64,000 nucleotides of DNA, from NCBI RefSeq assembly GCF_015354735.1, contig NZ_JACEFJ010000007.1, forward strand, positions 1 to 64,000. The letters are read 5' to 3'. Positions 44,522 through 54,820 of the stretch are shown one piece after another. The notes under the pieces were generated by a model that worked only from the letters and a program-made list of their open reading frames with translations, was not told the DNA's origin and did not search any database. The translations under genes and the position numbers were made by a program. Position 1 is the stretch's first letter; every line of letters begins with the position of its first letter. The stretch is from Pararhodonellum marinum (GTDB lineage: Bacteria; Bacteroidota; Bacteroidia; Cytophagales; Cyclobacteriaceae).

Positions 44522-46939
44522 TCACTCACACTTCAAAATCTCTGCAGGGTTCTCATTGGCAGCCCTTACGGAATGGAATCCAACTATTAGCAAACAGAGC
44601 ATCAATGCCACAGTTCCGGCTATGGCAAACAACTCCCAAGGGAGGTCTATCCTGTAAGAAAATGTCTGCAACCAACTATCCAAAAACAGGTAAGCTGGAA
44701 TACTCCCAAATACAAATGCTATGAAAATCAATAGCACATACTCCTTGGATACAAGTAAGAGTATCTGATTGACCGAAGCACCCAATACTTTGCGGATGCT
44801 CAGTTCTTTAAGCCTTTTTGAAATGGTAAACAAAGTCAATCCAAACAGCCCCATACAACTGATCAAAATAGCCATACCCGAAGCAAATGCCAAGATCTCT
44901 TGCATTTTGGCGTCATCCTGATAAAACCTGCTGATTGTTTCATCCAGAAACACAAAGCTTCCTGATTCTAATGGGTAATGTTCTTTGTAAATGTGATCCA
45001 AAGCCAGTTTGGCCTGCATCGGCAATGTCCCGGGTTCAAGGCGTACATTAATGGTCTGATAAGGGAAAACCTCATAAAACATGATCATGGGCAGAAAAGA
45101 TTCTCTTAGTGAACGGGAATGAAAATCCTTTACCACTCCTACTACCAATAGTTCCCTGTCATCGTATTCAAGCACCTCTCCTAGGATATTTTCTGGGTTT
45201 TGAAAGCCTAGAGAGAGGCTGGCAGTTTCATTGATCAGGACTTCATTCGGAATTTCCCTGAGGTTCCTGCCTGCCAAAAGCTTTAGTCCGTTAACCTTAA
45301 CAAAATCTTCATCTATAGTTTTTGCTTGAACTTCGTGTTCTTTCTTTTGATCCAGGTGTGTAAATCCGATCAGTGTAGTCCATAAACCTGATGAAGCCAC
45401 CATATCACTACTCAAACTGACACCTTGAACAAAAGACTCTTGCTCCAGCCTTTCCTTTATTGGAAGGTTGGTTGCCTCAGTGGAAGGATCCAAATAGGGA
45501 GCTCTCGCATACATCAATGATTCTTTATCAAATCCCAATTCCTGGCTGTTCAGAAAATTAATCTGTTTGGTGATGGCTAAAACACTTATAATAAATGCTA
45601 TGGAAAGTGTAAATTGAATAACTGTCAGGTTTTTCCTCAGGAAGAACCCAAAAGAGAATCCTCTATGATCTTTTAAATCTCCCCTAATGGCCAAGTCAGG
45701 TTGGTAATTGCCCAAGATAAACGCAGGGTAAATTCCTGATAAAAAAGTCAGCACCACACTAAGTCCCAAGAGAAACAATACGTTTTCAAAGGAAAGGAAG
45801 TGGATTTGCATTCCGCCAGGCAAGTAATCCGAAAAGTAGGAAACTGTCAATTCTGTCAGAATAAAAGATACGCCTATCGCCAATCCCACCAAGAGATATG
45901 TCTCGGTCAAAAATTGCTGTATCAATTGTCCCTTACTACTTCCCATTGATTTTCGGATTCCCACCTCTTTACTTCGGTTGATAGCCTGTGCAGTTTCTAG
46001 GTTGATGAAATTTAGGCAGGCTGTCACCAACAAAATAATTCCAATGATCATTAATCCTTTCAATACCATCTTAACAGCCCTTTGGGTAGTGTATGGATGG
46101 GTAAAGTGCAGTTCTGATAGGGGCTGGATAAAAAATTGCGTATTCCTTCCTTCTTCAAGATGTATATATTTGTCCACAATTCCCGCCAACCCTGCTTCGA
46201 CTTCTTCATCAGTCCAGTTCTCCTCCAATAATACAAATAGTTGGGAATTGGAATCCACAGTTGCCCATTGATCTTGGGATGATTCCAAACTGTTTCCCTT
46301 CAGGGTCATCAATGTACTCGTTGAAATGAAATCCGTAAAAGTGAAATCGGTGTTCTCGCTATAATCCTTTACAATACCGGTTACTACTGTTATCAGACTG
46401 TCCCTTTCCAAGTATAGAATTTCCTTCCCTAAAACCGCCGTAGGATCCTGTCCCGGAAAGTACTTTTGCATACTGCTTTCTGTAAGGACAACAGCATGGG
46501 GCTGCTCAAGGGCTAGGGCAGAATTTCCGGCCAACCATTCCCTTTCAAAGATCTTAAAAAAGGACGGATCGGATAAAATCACCTGGTTTGATCTGCCCAA
46601 GTTTTTATTCCCATCCGGAAGTAAAACCAGGGTATTGTGCATCGTATAAAAATGGGCCGCTTCAGCTACGCCAACCAATTCATATTTTACGGCCTCACCA
46701 AGTGGGGAAGGAACTCCGGAATTCGGCCAGGATTGGTCTCCATAAGTGGTCAAAGTAGTGATCTGAAAAATATGGTCTTTGTTGGAATGGAAACGGTCAA
46801 AACTATAAGAGAAACTGATGACATTAAAAATCACAAAGCAAACCGCAATCCCTATTGCCAATCCCAAGACGTGAATAGAAGTTCTCAGCTTATTCCTAAG
46901 GATATTTCTCCAGGCGATTTTTAGGTAGTTTTTGAGCAT
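44522..46939 (-). CDS. P6: duplicated FtsX/MacB-type ABC permease, sister of P1
   Basis: An 805-residue permease, the closest relative of P1 in the window. Both have KLRT.(I/V)HVLGL in TM1, FINLETA.AI.RSKEVGIRK in the first FtsX block, and NPAEILK(C/S)E at the end. The second FtsX block is RLKELSIRKVLGA. The first periplasmic domain has IVKDYSENTDFTFTDFIST instead of the NSH.(Q/D)FDFL type seen in most others, again as in P1. It is immediately downstream of the P10-P7 block (263-nt gap after P7) but has its own enhancer dyad and TGGCAT box, so it can be expressed independently. Confidence 0.93.
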   Translation of the reverse strand: MLKNYLKIAWRNILRNKLRTSIHVLGLAIGIAVCFVIFNVISFSYSFDRFHSNKDHIFQITTLTTYGDQSWPNSGVPSPLGEAVKYELVGVAEAAHFYTMHNTLVLLPDGNKNLGRSNQVILSDPSFFKIFEREWLAGNSALALEQPHAVVLTESSMQKYFPGQDPTAVLGKEILYLERDSLITVVTGIVKDYSENTDFTFTDFISTSTLMTLKGNSLESSQDQWATVDSNSQLFVLLEENWTDEEVEAGLAGIVDKYIHLEEGRNTQFFIQPLSELHFTHPYTTQRAVKMVLKGLMIIGIILLVTACLNFINLETAQAINRSKEVGIRKSMGSSKGQLIQQFLTETYLLVGLAIGVSFILTELTVSYFSDYLPGGMQIHFLSFENVLFLLGLSVVLTFLSGIYPAFILGNYQPDLAIRGDLKDHRGFSFGFFLRKNLTVIQFTLSIAFIISVLAITKQINFLNSQELGFDKESLMYARAPYLDPSTEATNLPIKERLEQESFVQGVSLSSDMVASSGLWTTLIGFTHLDQKKEHEVQAKTIDEDFVKVNGLKLLAGRNLREIPNEVLINETASLSLGFQNPENILGEVLEYDDRELLVVGVVKDFHSRSLRESFLPMIMFYEVFPYQTINVRLEPGTLPMQAKLALDHIYKEHYPLESGSFVFLDETISRFYQDDAKMQEILAFASGMAILISCMGLFGLTLFTISKRLKELSIRKVLGASVNQILLLVSKEYVLLIFIAFVFGSIPAYLFLDSWLQTFSYRIDLPWELFAIAGTVALMLCLLIVGFHSVRAANENPAEILKCE

Positions 46940-46969
46940 TTTCTATGAATATAATTTCAAAAACATTTC

Positions 46970-47071
46970 TGCTACATTCATGCCATCAAAAAAAGCCCAC
47001 AATTCTCCCGATTGCTTAATGTCATCAATTTCTGATATCCAACTCGGACAAAATCGTCCGTTGACGGGCGA
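46970..47071 (-). promoter_or_regulatory. Candidate sigma-54 promoter and enhancer dyad of P6 (site 4)
   Basis: Dyad TCGTCCGTTGACGGGCGA at 47054-47071, centred 77.5 bp upstream of TGGCAT (46985-46980, minus strand). The promoter reads TGGCATGAATGTAGCA, which has both GG at -24 and GC at -12 with correct 10-bp spacing; this is the best sigma-54 match in the window. The P6 ATG lies 41 nt beyond the box. Confidence 0.7.
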
Positions 47072-47202
47072 ATTGAAATGAATTAGAAATACATGGTCCT
47101 TGGTATGAAAGAACAACCAAAATATGTTTCAATATACAATGGGTTCTTGTCTTCCCACTTCCCACTTCCCACTTCCTAAATTTCTAACTTCCTTCTTCCC
47201 CC

Positions 47203-49560
47203 CTACTCATCCTGCAATATCTTGGCAGGATTCACCAACGCAGCTTTAATAGCCTGCGAACTGACCGTCAAAAAGGCGATAAGCAATGCAAGTACTGACG
47301 TCCAAAGGAATATTTTCCAGTCAATGGAAGTTCTGTAGTCAAAGGTTTGTAGCCAGGAATCCATAAAATACCAAGCAACGGGAATCCCCAAAACAACAGA
47401 GATCAAGACCAATTTTGTAAACTCCGAGGATATCAGCCTTACCAAACCCGGCACTGAAGCACCCAACACTTTTCTGACCGATATTTCCTTCCTCCTTTGT
47501 TCGGCAATGAAAGCAGCCAACCCGAAAAGCCCCAAACAGGATATGATGATGGCCAATGCAGTGAACAATCCCATCAAATAGGATGTACGCTCCTGATTCT
47601 CAAACTTGCCTGCATGAACCTGGTCCACAAAACTGTACTCAAATGGAGCATCTGGATTGAACTTACTGAACACAGCATCAAGATTATTGATGGAACTTTT
47701 AAAATCACTTCCTTCCCTGATTCGGATATGGATAAAATCCAGATTCCGTTTTGGACCAAATACCACAATGGGCTGTACCACACCAAATGGGGATTCCATA
47801 ATAAAATCCTTAACCACACCCACTACAGTAAAAGACAGGTCCCCATCCTGTATCACTTGCCCCAACGGTTCTTCAAACCCCATGATTTCCAAAGCTTTTT
47901 CATTGAGGACCACTGCATTGCTGTCACTGGGGAATTTGTATACATCAATATCCCTGCCCGCTAGCAGCTCCAACCCCGCAGTTTCCACCAAATTGGCATC
48001 TGATCCCATTCTGGCAATGTTCTGCCGATCCTCTTCATTTTTCCCCTGCCAGAGCATCCCGCCTGTATTACTATATATATCAGTCAAGGGTGAAAAAGTA
48101 TAGGTCACTGATGCCACTTCCTGCATGGCCAAGAGTTCCTCCCGCAAAGCCAATTTGCTTTTTCTCATCGGTTCTGTGACCGGATGAAAAATCAGATTTT
48201 CTTTATCAAGGCCTAAGTCCCTGTTTTGGACAAAACTCATCTGATCACGAATTATCCACACGCTGGAAATCAAAATGGCCACGATAGCAAATTGTAATAC
48301 CACAAGTGCCTGCCTGGGATTTATCCAATATTTCTTGGTATAGAGCTTGGATTTGAAAACGATGGAGGGGCTGAAAGAACTCAACAAAAAGGCAGGATAG
48401 CTTCCGGCCAACAAGCCTACAACCAAAATATAACCCAAACCTAACACCCAGAAATAGGGCTGCTCAAAGGGATTTTGAAGGTTTTTCCCGATCAAATCCT
48501 GGAATGATGGCAATGATAAGGATACGATCAGCAAGGCAATTCCAAAAGCAAAAAGGGTAATCATAATGGACTCAACCAAAAACTGACTTATTAAAATCCC
48601 TCGGCCTGCTCCTGTAACTTTTCTCACCCCTACTTCCTTTGCCCGATTTTCACTTTGAGCAGTACTTAGGTTGATGAAATTGATGCAGGCAATCAGCAAA
48701 ACGATGATGGCCACAATTCCAAACAAGCGGATCAATTCAATCTTACCCCCGACGGATTTTCCGTTTTCAAATTTTGAATAAAGGTGCAGGTCAGACATGG
48801 GAAACAAAAAATCGCTGACATTACTGTCTTCCAGATGCCTTTCTGTAAACCCGGAAATTTTTTCATTAAAGGCATTCAGATCGGTTCCTTTTTGGAGCAT
48901 GGCAAAGGTTCGGTAAGAATTGTTGCCCCAATAAGGATCCGCCCAGCCCATGGCCTCCAGTTTTTTGAAAGGGAGGAAAAAGGTGAATTCAAAATCAGTG
49001 TTTTCCGGCAAATCCTTGATGATCGCCTTGACCATAAAATCCAAGGTTTTTTCCACTGTAACCGTTTTTCCCATCGCATCCCCATCTGGAAACAATTTTT
49101 GGGCTACCGTCTCAGTAAGGATGATGGAATTGGGATCTTCCAATGCTACAATCGGATCACCTTCAATCACTTCAAAAGAAAAAATCTTGAAAAATCCTGG
49201 ATCAACAAATGAACTTCTTTCATAGAAACTGTTGGATCCCACGGTAAGTATCTGCGGATCCCATTGGGTGATTCTTGTGGTTTCTTCCACTTCCGGATAA
49301 TCTTCCTTCAGCGTAGGCCCATAAGGTGCCGGAGTATAATCCCAACTGTAGGTGATTCCTTGGTTTTCCGCATTCCTCCACACTGCATAGATCCGATCTG
49401 AATGCTCATAAAACCGGTCTACACTGAGTTCAAACTGAACCCAGACCATGATCAAAATGGAGGCGGCAATTCCTATTCCCAGCCCTCCGATATTGATAAA
49501 TGCAAATCCTTTGCTTCGAAGGATGTTTCTCCAGGCGATTTTTAAATGATTTTTCCACAT
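47203..49560 (-). CDS. P7: duplicated FtsX/MacB-type ABC permease (short variant)
   Basis: A 785-residue permease, the shortest complete one. N-terminus MWKNHLKIAWRNILRSK; TM1 about 20-43. The first periplasmic domain has IIKDLPENTDFEFTFFLPF; first FtsX block FINLSTAQSENRAKEVGVRK; second RRKEISVRKVLGA; tail NPAKILQDE. The second periplasmic domain carries GVVKDFIMESPFG. Its 3' flank is a pyrimidine tract of repeated TTCCCAC words (about 47155-47180). It is the last cistron of the P10-P9-P8-P7 block. Confidence 0.93.
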   Translation of the reverse strand: MWKNHLKIAWRNILRSKGFAFINIGGLGIGIAASILIMVWVQFELSVDRFYEHSDRIYAVWRNAENQGITYSWDYTPAPYGPTLKEDYPEVEETTRITQWDPQILTVGSNSFYERSSFVDPGFFKIFSFEVIEGDPIVALEDPNSIILTETVAQKLFPDGDAMGKTVTVEKTLDFMVKAIIKDLPENTDFEFTFFLPFKKLEAMGWADPYWGNNSYRTFAMLQKGTDLNAFNEKISGFTERHLEDSNVSDFLFPMSDLHLYSKFENGKSVGGKIELIRLFGIVAIIVLLIACINFINLSTAQSENRAKEVGVRKVTGAGRGILISQFLVESIMITLFAFGIALLIVSLSLPSFQDLIGKNLQNPFEQPYFWVLGLGYILVVGLLAGSYPAFLLSSFSPSIVFKSKLYTKKYWINPRQALVVLQFAIVAILISSVWIIRDQMSFVQNRDLGLDKENLIFHPVTEPMRKSKLALREELLAMQEVASVTYTFSPLTDIYSNTGGMLWQGKNEEDRQNIARMGSDANLVETAGLELLAGRDIDVYKFPSDSNAVVLNEKALEIMGFEEPLGQVIQDGDLSFTVVGVVKDFIMESPFGVVQPIVVFGPKRNLDFIHIRIREGSDFKSSINNLDAVFSKFNPDAPFEYSFVDQVHAGKFENQERTSYLMGLFTALAIIISCLGLFGLAAFIAEQRRKEISVRKVLGASVPGLVRLISSEFTKLVLISVVLGIPVAWYFMDSWLQTFDYRTSIDWKIFLWTSVLALLIAFLTVSSQAIKAALVNPAKILQDE

Positions 49561-49669
49561 AGTCTTTCAGATTGGAAGTATATGAGTTGTCTTGTTATCT
49601 ATTCATTCATAATTCCGAATTTATAATTTTATCTGTCTAGTCACTTAATTCTTGCATCTTGCCTCCCCC

Positions 49670-52111
49670 CTACTCGCTCCTCAGACTATCCACAGGATTC
49701 ATCAATGCTGTCTTTACAGACTGGAAGCTAACGGTCATAAATGCAATCATCATGGCCATCGCCCCCGCCCCGATACCATACCACCACTCAATTTCTATTT
49801 TGTAAGCGAAATTGTCCAGCCATTTGTTTAAAAGTGCCCATGACAATGGCAGGGCAATGATCCATCCCCATAAAATCAGTTTCAAGAAGCTTTTTGAAAG
49901 CAGGGTGGTAATTTCAATCACTGAGGCACCTAAAACTTTTCTGATGCCAATTTCTTTTGTTCGCTGTAAGGTGATGTAGGAAGTCAATCCAAATAATCCA
50001 AGGCATGCGATGATGATGGCCAAACCTGAAAAGAGGCTAAAAATTTTGGCAAATTGCTCGTCACCGGCGTGTTGCCTATTGAAATAATCATCAAGGAAAA
50101 AATAATCAAATGGACTATCAAGAAAGGCCCTGTCCCATTCAGCATGGATTTGTTTCAGGGCAACGGGATAGTCCGACGTTTTGATTTTTAATGAAAAATA
50201 TTCTCCAGCCCATGGGGCCATGAGGTTTTCTTTCAAAGCAAATACGATAGGTCCTACTTTCTTATGTAAGGACTCCTGATTAAAATCCCCGATCACACCA
50301 ATGATGGTTTTTGAATGGGTATCATTATCGGATTCATGCCAAACGATTGTTTGGCCTACTGCCTCTTCTGCTTTATTGAATCCCAATTGCCGGATTGCAG
50401 TTTCATTAAAGACCAAAGCTCCTTGGTCCGATGCTATTTCATTGGAGAAATTTCTACCCGCCAAGAAGTTTGCACTATAAAGGTGCAGAAACTCCTCGTC
50501 TATGGCTATGATACTTATCCCCTTGCTATTGGCTATTTCAGCCGGTTTATAAAATTCTCTTGCCCAACTTAATTCCTTTCCGGGGACATTGGAGGATACG
50601 CTTACTTCCTGGACCGAAGCCAAATTTTTAACTTCACTTTTAAAAAATTCCAAATGGTGCTGATAGGTTGAATCTTTGATACCTGGTCCCTTAATAATCA
50701 GCGTTTGCCCCATGTCCAATCCTTTGTCTTGAGTTTGTAAAAAATTCAGCTGTTGACGGATACCTAGCGTTCCTACTATCAGGGCAATTGAAGCAGTAAA
50801 TTGAAAAACAACCAAACCCTTCCTGAAAGAAACGCCCTGTTTTGGATTGTTAAAGGTGCCCTTGACCATTTGTATGGGCTGAAACGAGGTAAGTGCTAAA
50901 GCCGGATAGACTCCGGAGAAAATGGTGCCTGTTAAAAATAAAAGCCCGGAAAACAAAACAATATTGAAGTCAAAATTGGTATTGAAATTCCCATTGGTAA
51001 ACAGCTGAAATGTGGGCATTAGTAGTTGGCCAAGAAATAAAGCCAAAACCGCCGCTAAAACATTGACCAGAAATGATTCAGTTAATAATTGCGCTATCAA
51101 TTGCTTTTTGGTAGATCCCATTATTTTCCTCAATCCGATTTCTTTGGACCGTTCAAAAGATTTGGCTGTTGTCAGGTTAATAAAATTTACCCATGCAATG
51201 GTTAAAATAAAAATTGCAATAATTATCAGGTAGGTAACAGTACTTCTACTACCGTTGGCCTCTGCTTCTGCTTCCATGTTAGAGTCCAAATGTATCTTTT
51301 GAATTTGTTGTAAATCAAGTTCAGTATGATAACCTGATTTGGACCATTCCGCTAGGGTTTCGCCAAGATACTTTTCCAAAACCCCGGACATTTTTCTTTT
51401 TACCTGAGAGAGCTCATGATCAGGGAGAAGCTCTATATAAGTGTAAAAATTTCCCCAATTCCAGTCATCATCCAAGTTCCAAGGAATGGTACTGAAAGAA
51501 ACAATGAAATCGGTATGGATATGGGAATTATCCGGGACATCTTTAAAAATCCCAGTGATGGTCAATTGTTTATTCCCCCCCTCTCCCATATAAAATATTA
51601 TCGTTTGTCCTACTGCATCCTGACCGGGAAAATATTTTTCTGCCATGCGATCAGATATTACCACTTGATTGGGTTGGTCAAGGGCATGGTCATGATGCCC
51701 ACTTTGCAATTGAAAAGAGAGCAAGTCGAGAATGACAGGGTCTGCAAAATAGATCCTTTCTTCATGGAAGCTTCTTTCTCCAGCTTTCATTACCGGGTCT
51801 GACATAAGGGGTGCCGTATGCACCAAGCGCGAGGATTGTACCACTTCAGGGATTTCGCGTAAAAGTGCAGGTGCAAGCGCAGGTGCCGTTTGAGCCCGCT
51901 CACCGACCAGTTCACCATTTAAAAAGGCATAATCAACAATTCGATATACGGTTGGCTTTCGGAAATTATCGTAACTCAACTCATGGCTCACATGCTTCAA
52001 AATCATCAGACATGCCATCATCGCCAGTGACAGTCCGAGGATATTGATCACACTGAAAATCTTGTTTTTCAGGAGATTTCGGTAAGCAACTTTGAGGTGA
52101 TTGTTCCACAT
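49670..52111 (-). CDS. P8: duplicated FtsX/MacB-type ABC permease
   Basis: An 813-residue permease. The third of three consecutive candidate starts (GTG, ATG, ATG) at 52111 is chosen, as MWNNHLKVAYRNLLKN aligns with the other paralogues. First periplasmic domain IFKDVPDNSHIHTDFIVSF; first FtsX block FINLTTAKSFERSKEIGLRK; second RTKEIGIRKVLGA; tail NPVDSLRSE. The last ~60 nt of the gene and the 12 nt after the stop closely match P9, suggesting conversion or a recent common origin of that end. Gaps: 153 nt after P9, 109 nt before P7. Confidence 0.93.
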   Translation of the reverse strand: MWNNHLKVAYRNLLKNKIFSVINILGLSLAMMACLMILKHVSHELSYDNFRKPTVYRIVDYAFLNGELVGERAQTAPALAPALLREIPEVVQSSRLVHTAPLMSDPVMKAGERSFHEERIYFADPVILDLLSFQLQSGHHDHALDQPNQVVISDRMAEKYFPGQDAVGQTIIFYMGEGGNKQLTITGIFKDVPDNSHIHTDFIVSFSTIPWNLDDDWNWGNFYTYIELLPDHELSQVKRKMSGVLEKYLGETLAEWSKSGYHTELDLQQIQKIHLDSNMEAEAEANGSRSTVTYLIIIAIFILTIAWVNFINLTTAKSFERSKEIGLRKIMGSTKKQLIAQLLTESFLVNVLAAVLALFLGQLLMPTFQLFTNGNFNTNFDFNIVLFSGLLFLTGTIFSGVYPALALTSFQPIQMVKGTFNNPKQGVSFRKGLVVFQFTASIALIVGTLGIRQQLNFLQTQDKGLDMGQTLIIKGPGIKDSTYQHHLEFFKSEVKNLASVQEVSVSSNVPGKELSWAREFYKPAEIANSKGISIIAIDEEFLHLYSANFLAGRNFSNEIASDQGALVFNETAIRQLGFNKAEEAVGQTIVWHESDNDTHSKTIIGVIGDFNQESLHKKVGPIVFALKENLMAPWAGEYFSLKIKTSDYPVALKQIHAEWDRAFLDSPFDYFFLDDYFNRQHAGDEQFAKIFSLFSGLAIIIACLGLFGLTSYITLQRTKEIGIRKVLGASVIEITTLLSKSFLKLILWGWIIALPLSWALLNKWLDNFAYKIEIEWWYGIGAGAMAMMIAFMTVSFQSVKTALMNPVDSLRSE

Positions 52112-52264
52112 CATCACAATTGTTTGTTTGGTTTAAACCCATCAATCTGGAGATTTTACTTGTAATTTTATCCCCATATCACCACTACAAGTTATCGGGT
52201 TATCAGATTATTTTATGCTGCATAATTAATTCATTATTTCTTATGTCTTCCATTTTGCCTCCCC

Positions 52265-54682
52265 CTACTCGCTCCTCAGACTATCCACTGGATTCATCAG
52301 TGCTGTTTTGATCGATTGAAAACTCACGGTCACCATCGCTATCATCAAGGCCACCAATCCTGCAAGGACGAAATAACTCCAATGGAGGTCGATTTTGAAA
52401 GCGAAACCTGCTAGCCACTTGTTGGCCATATATAGGCTTGCCGGAACAGAAAGTAATACTGCAATGAATACCGTCTTTCCAAAATCCTGTGAAAGCAACT
52501 TCAATATACTCAAATCGGTTGCGCCCAATGTTTTGCGGATGCCGATTTCCTTGGTCCGTTGCTCGGTCATAAAACTGGCTAAACCATACAATCCAAGGCA
52601 AGCGATGAAAATTGCTAAGATAGCACAGGTCATAATTATGGAAGCTGTCCTTTCTTCCTTTTGATAATTCCTCTGGAAATCTTCATCCAAAAATGAATAG
52701 ACAAATGGATCGGTTATCCCTGCACTTTTCCAAGTGGATTCAGCTTTGTCCAGTACTTCCTTGACTTTTCCGCCTTGGAAGCTTGCAATCAAATAACCGC
52801 CGTTGTTTCCTTTGATAAAGCCATATGGCTCGATGTTTTTGTGAAGACTCCTAAAGTGAAAATCCTTTACCACGCCTGCAATTTCAAAAGTATGCAGCTC
52901 TCCTCTCCACTCATAATGCACCAACCTTCCTACGGCACTCTTGACATCATATCCCAATCCTTTGACCGCAGATTCATTCAAGATCATGGTGGGACTCTCA
53001 GAAGTGAAATCTTCAGTAAATGCCTTCCCTTCCAATAAAGTAAATCCCAACGTCTCAATAAAATCATCCCCAACGACCGCATTGGTGATATTGATTACCT
53101 CATCCACAGACTTGCCCTCAGCGAAATAAAGCATGTTTTCAATATTTTCGATTCCGGGATATGCTGTGGCCACAGTTACAGATTTGATATTGGAACTCTG
53201 TAAAAGGTCAGATTTCATTGCCTCAAATTTTGCTGCTGTAAACTCACTGTTCAATGGGATGACAAGCTGTTGCGCTTTGGCAAAACCCAGGTCCTGCTTC
53301 TGAACAAAAGACAATTGCTGATTGATTACAAATACCATCAGGATCAGGCAGGCAGAGATGGCAAACTGAAATACCACAAGCACCTGCCGCAATGAAAATC
53401 CAGCCATGTTTCCCCTGAATCTACCTTTCAAAACTTTGACCGGAGTGAAACCTGAAAGGAAAAATGCAGGATAAGTCCCGGCCAATAAACCAGCTGCCGT
53501 TGCAAGAATGAAGATGGAAAGAATGGGAATAAAGCTTTGATACAAATCAATTTCTTTTCCAGTCAATTGGTTGAAATAGGGTAACAAAAGGGAGGAACCG
53601 ATCAATGCGATCCCAAAGCCCAAAAGTGAAATCAAAGTAGATTCTCCCAAAAACTGTAAAATCAATGCACTTCGGTCCGCTCCTAGCAATTTTCTGATGC
53701 CAACTTCCTTCGATCTTTTCTCAGACCTTGCCGTTGCCAGATTCATAAAATTGATGCAGGCTATCAACAAAATAAATACCGCTACTGATCCGAAAACATA
53801 AAGATGGGTCTTATTCCCCTTGGCGCCAAGTTCGTATTCCATCTGTGGTTGCAGGTAGATTTCCTGAAAGGGCTGAAGCAAAAGTGATTTGCTGTAGCTT
53901 CCCATTGCCTTTAGGTCCTCCGCACCATGTCGAACAAAAAACGGATCGAGTTTACTTTCAAATACTTTTGGATCCACATTTGGCCTAAGTTTGATATAGG
54001 TATAAAAAATATTGTTGGAAGCCCAGTTGGTCATGGTCTTCACCGCACCTCCAATATCGCTGTTATCCATTGAGAGAAAGTAATTGGCATCGATATGGGA
54101 CTTCACCTTGCTGTCATCAAATACGCCGGTGATCTTGTATTGAAATTCTCCAAAAGGCAAACCCACGGTTAAAGGTTGATTGATCGGGTCGGTGTCCCCA
54201 AATAGCTTTTCTGAAAGCGTTTTGGACAAAATGATGGAGTTTGGAGCCTCCAAGGCTATTTTAGGATTTCCTTTCAAAAATTGGTAGTCAAAAATCCTAA
54301 AAAATGTAGAATCTATATAATATCCTTTAGTCTCAAAAAACTGTCGTTTATCTCCATTGACCTCTACTTTGAGCAACATGTCTTCCAATCCGGGGAATTT
54401 CATGATTCTTGTAGAAACGGCTACCTCTTCAAAGTCATTTTTCAAACCTTCTGCCAATGGTCCAGGTGAACCAGCCCACAGTGCCTCGGTGGTCTCAAGT
54501 GAAACACGGTAGATCCTGTCTCCTTCTTTTGTCTGGCTGTCATAAGACAATTCATCAAAGACAAACAATCCGATCAAAAGACAGACCCCAAGTCCAACCG
54601 CCATTCCCACCACATTGATTGCCGTCAGAGATTTGTATTTCTTCAGATTTCTGAAGGAGATGATGAGGTTATTTTTCCACAT
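52265..54682 (-). CDS. P9: duplicated FtsX/MacB-type ABC permease
   Basis: An 805-residue permease. N-terminus MWKNNLIISFRNLKKYK; TM1 about 20-43. The first periplasmic domain has a divergent VFDDSKVKSHIDANYFLSM. First FtsX block FMNLATARSEKRSKEVGIRK; second RTKEIGIRKTLGA; tail NPVDSLRSE. The second periplasmic domain has GVVKDFHFRSLHKN. It lies second in the P10-P7 block, 138 nt after P10. Confidence 0.93.
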   Translation of the reverse strand: MWKNNLIISFRNLKKYKSLTAINVVGMAVGLGVCLLIGLFVFDELSYDSQTKEGDRIYRVSLETTEALWAGSPGPLAEGLKNDFEEVAVSTRIMKFPGLEDMLLKVEVNGDKRQFFETKGYYIDSTFFRIFDYQFLKGNPKIALEAPNSIILSKTLSEKLFGDTDPINQPLTVGLPFGEFQYKITGVFDDSKVKSHIDANYFLSMDNSDIGGAVKTMTNWASNNIFYTYIKLRPNVDPKVFESKLDPFFVRHGAEDLKAMGSYSKSLLLQPFQEIYLQPQMEYELGAKGNKTHLYVFGSVAVFILLIACINFMNLATARSEKRSKEVGIRKLLGADRSALILQFLGESTLISLLGFGIALIGSSLLLPYFNQLTGKEIDLYQSFIPILSIFILATAAGLLAGTYPAFFLSGFTPVKVLKGRFRGNMAGFSLRQVLVVFQFAISACLILMVFVINQQLSFVQKQDLGFAKAQQLVIPLNSEFTAAKFEAMKSDLLQSSNIKSVTVATAYPGIENIENMLYFAEGKSVDEVINITNAVVGDDFIETLGFTLLEGKAFTEDFTSESPTMILNESAVKGLGYDVKSAVGRLVHYEWRGELHTFEIAGVVKDFHFRSLHKNIEPYGFIKGNNGGYLIASFQGGKVKEVLDKAESTWKSAGITDPFVYSFLDEDFQRNYQKEERTASIIMTCAILAIFIACLGLYGLASFMTEQRTKEIGIRKTLGATDLSILKLLSQDFGKTVFIAVLLSVPASLYMANKWLAGFAFKIDLHWSYFVLAGLVALMIAMVTVSFQSIKTALMNPVDSLRSE

Positions 54683-54820
54683 GGTATTAGGAATTTAAAG
54701 TTTTGAGCGGTTCGATATGTCCTAAAGATCTTAGATTTTTTGTTCTTTAATCGGATTGCTACATATCGGGTTGCCATGTCAATTGATCCGGTATTATTAA
54801 TTCTTGAATCATATTTTTAT

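Noticed and set aside
47150-47180. Repeated TTCCCAC words as a possible CRISPR or functional tandem repeat
   Set aside because: Only three short copies with no spacers; simple low-complexity spacer DNA.
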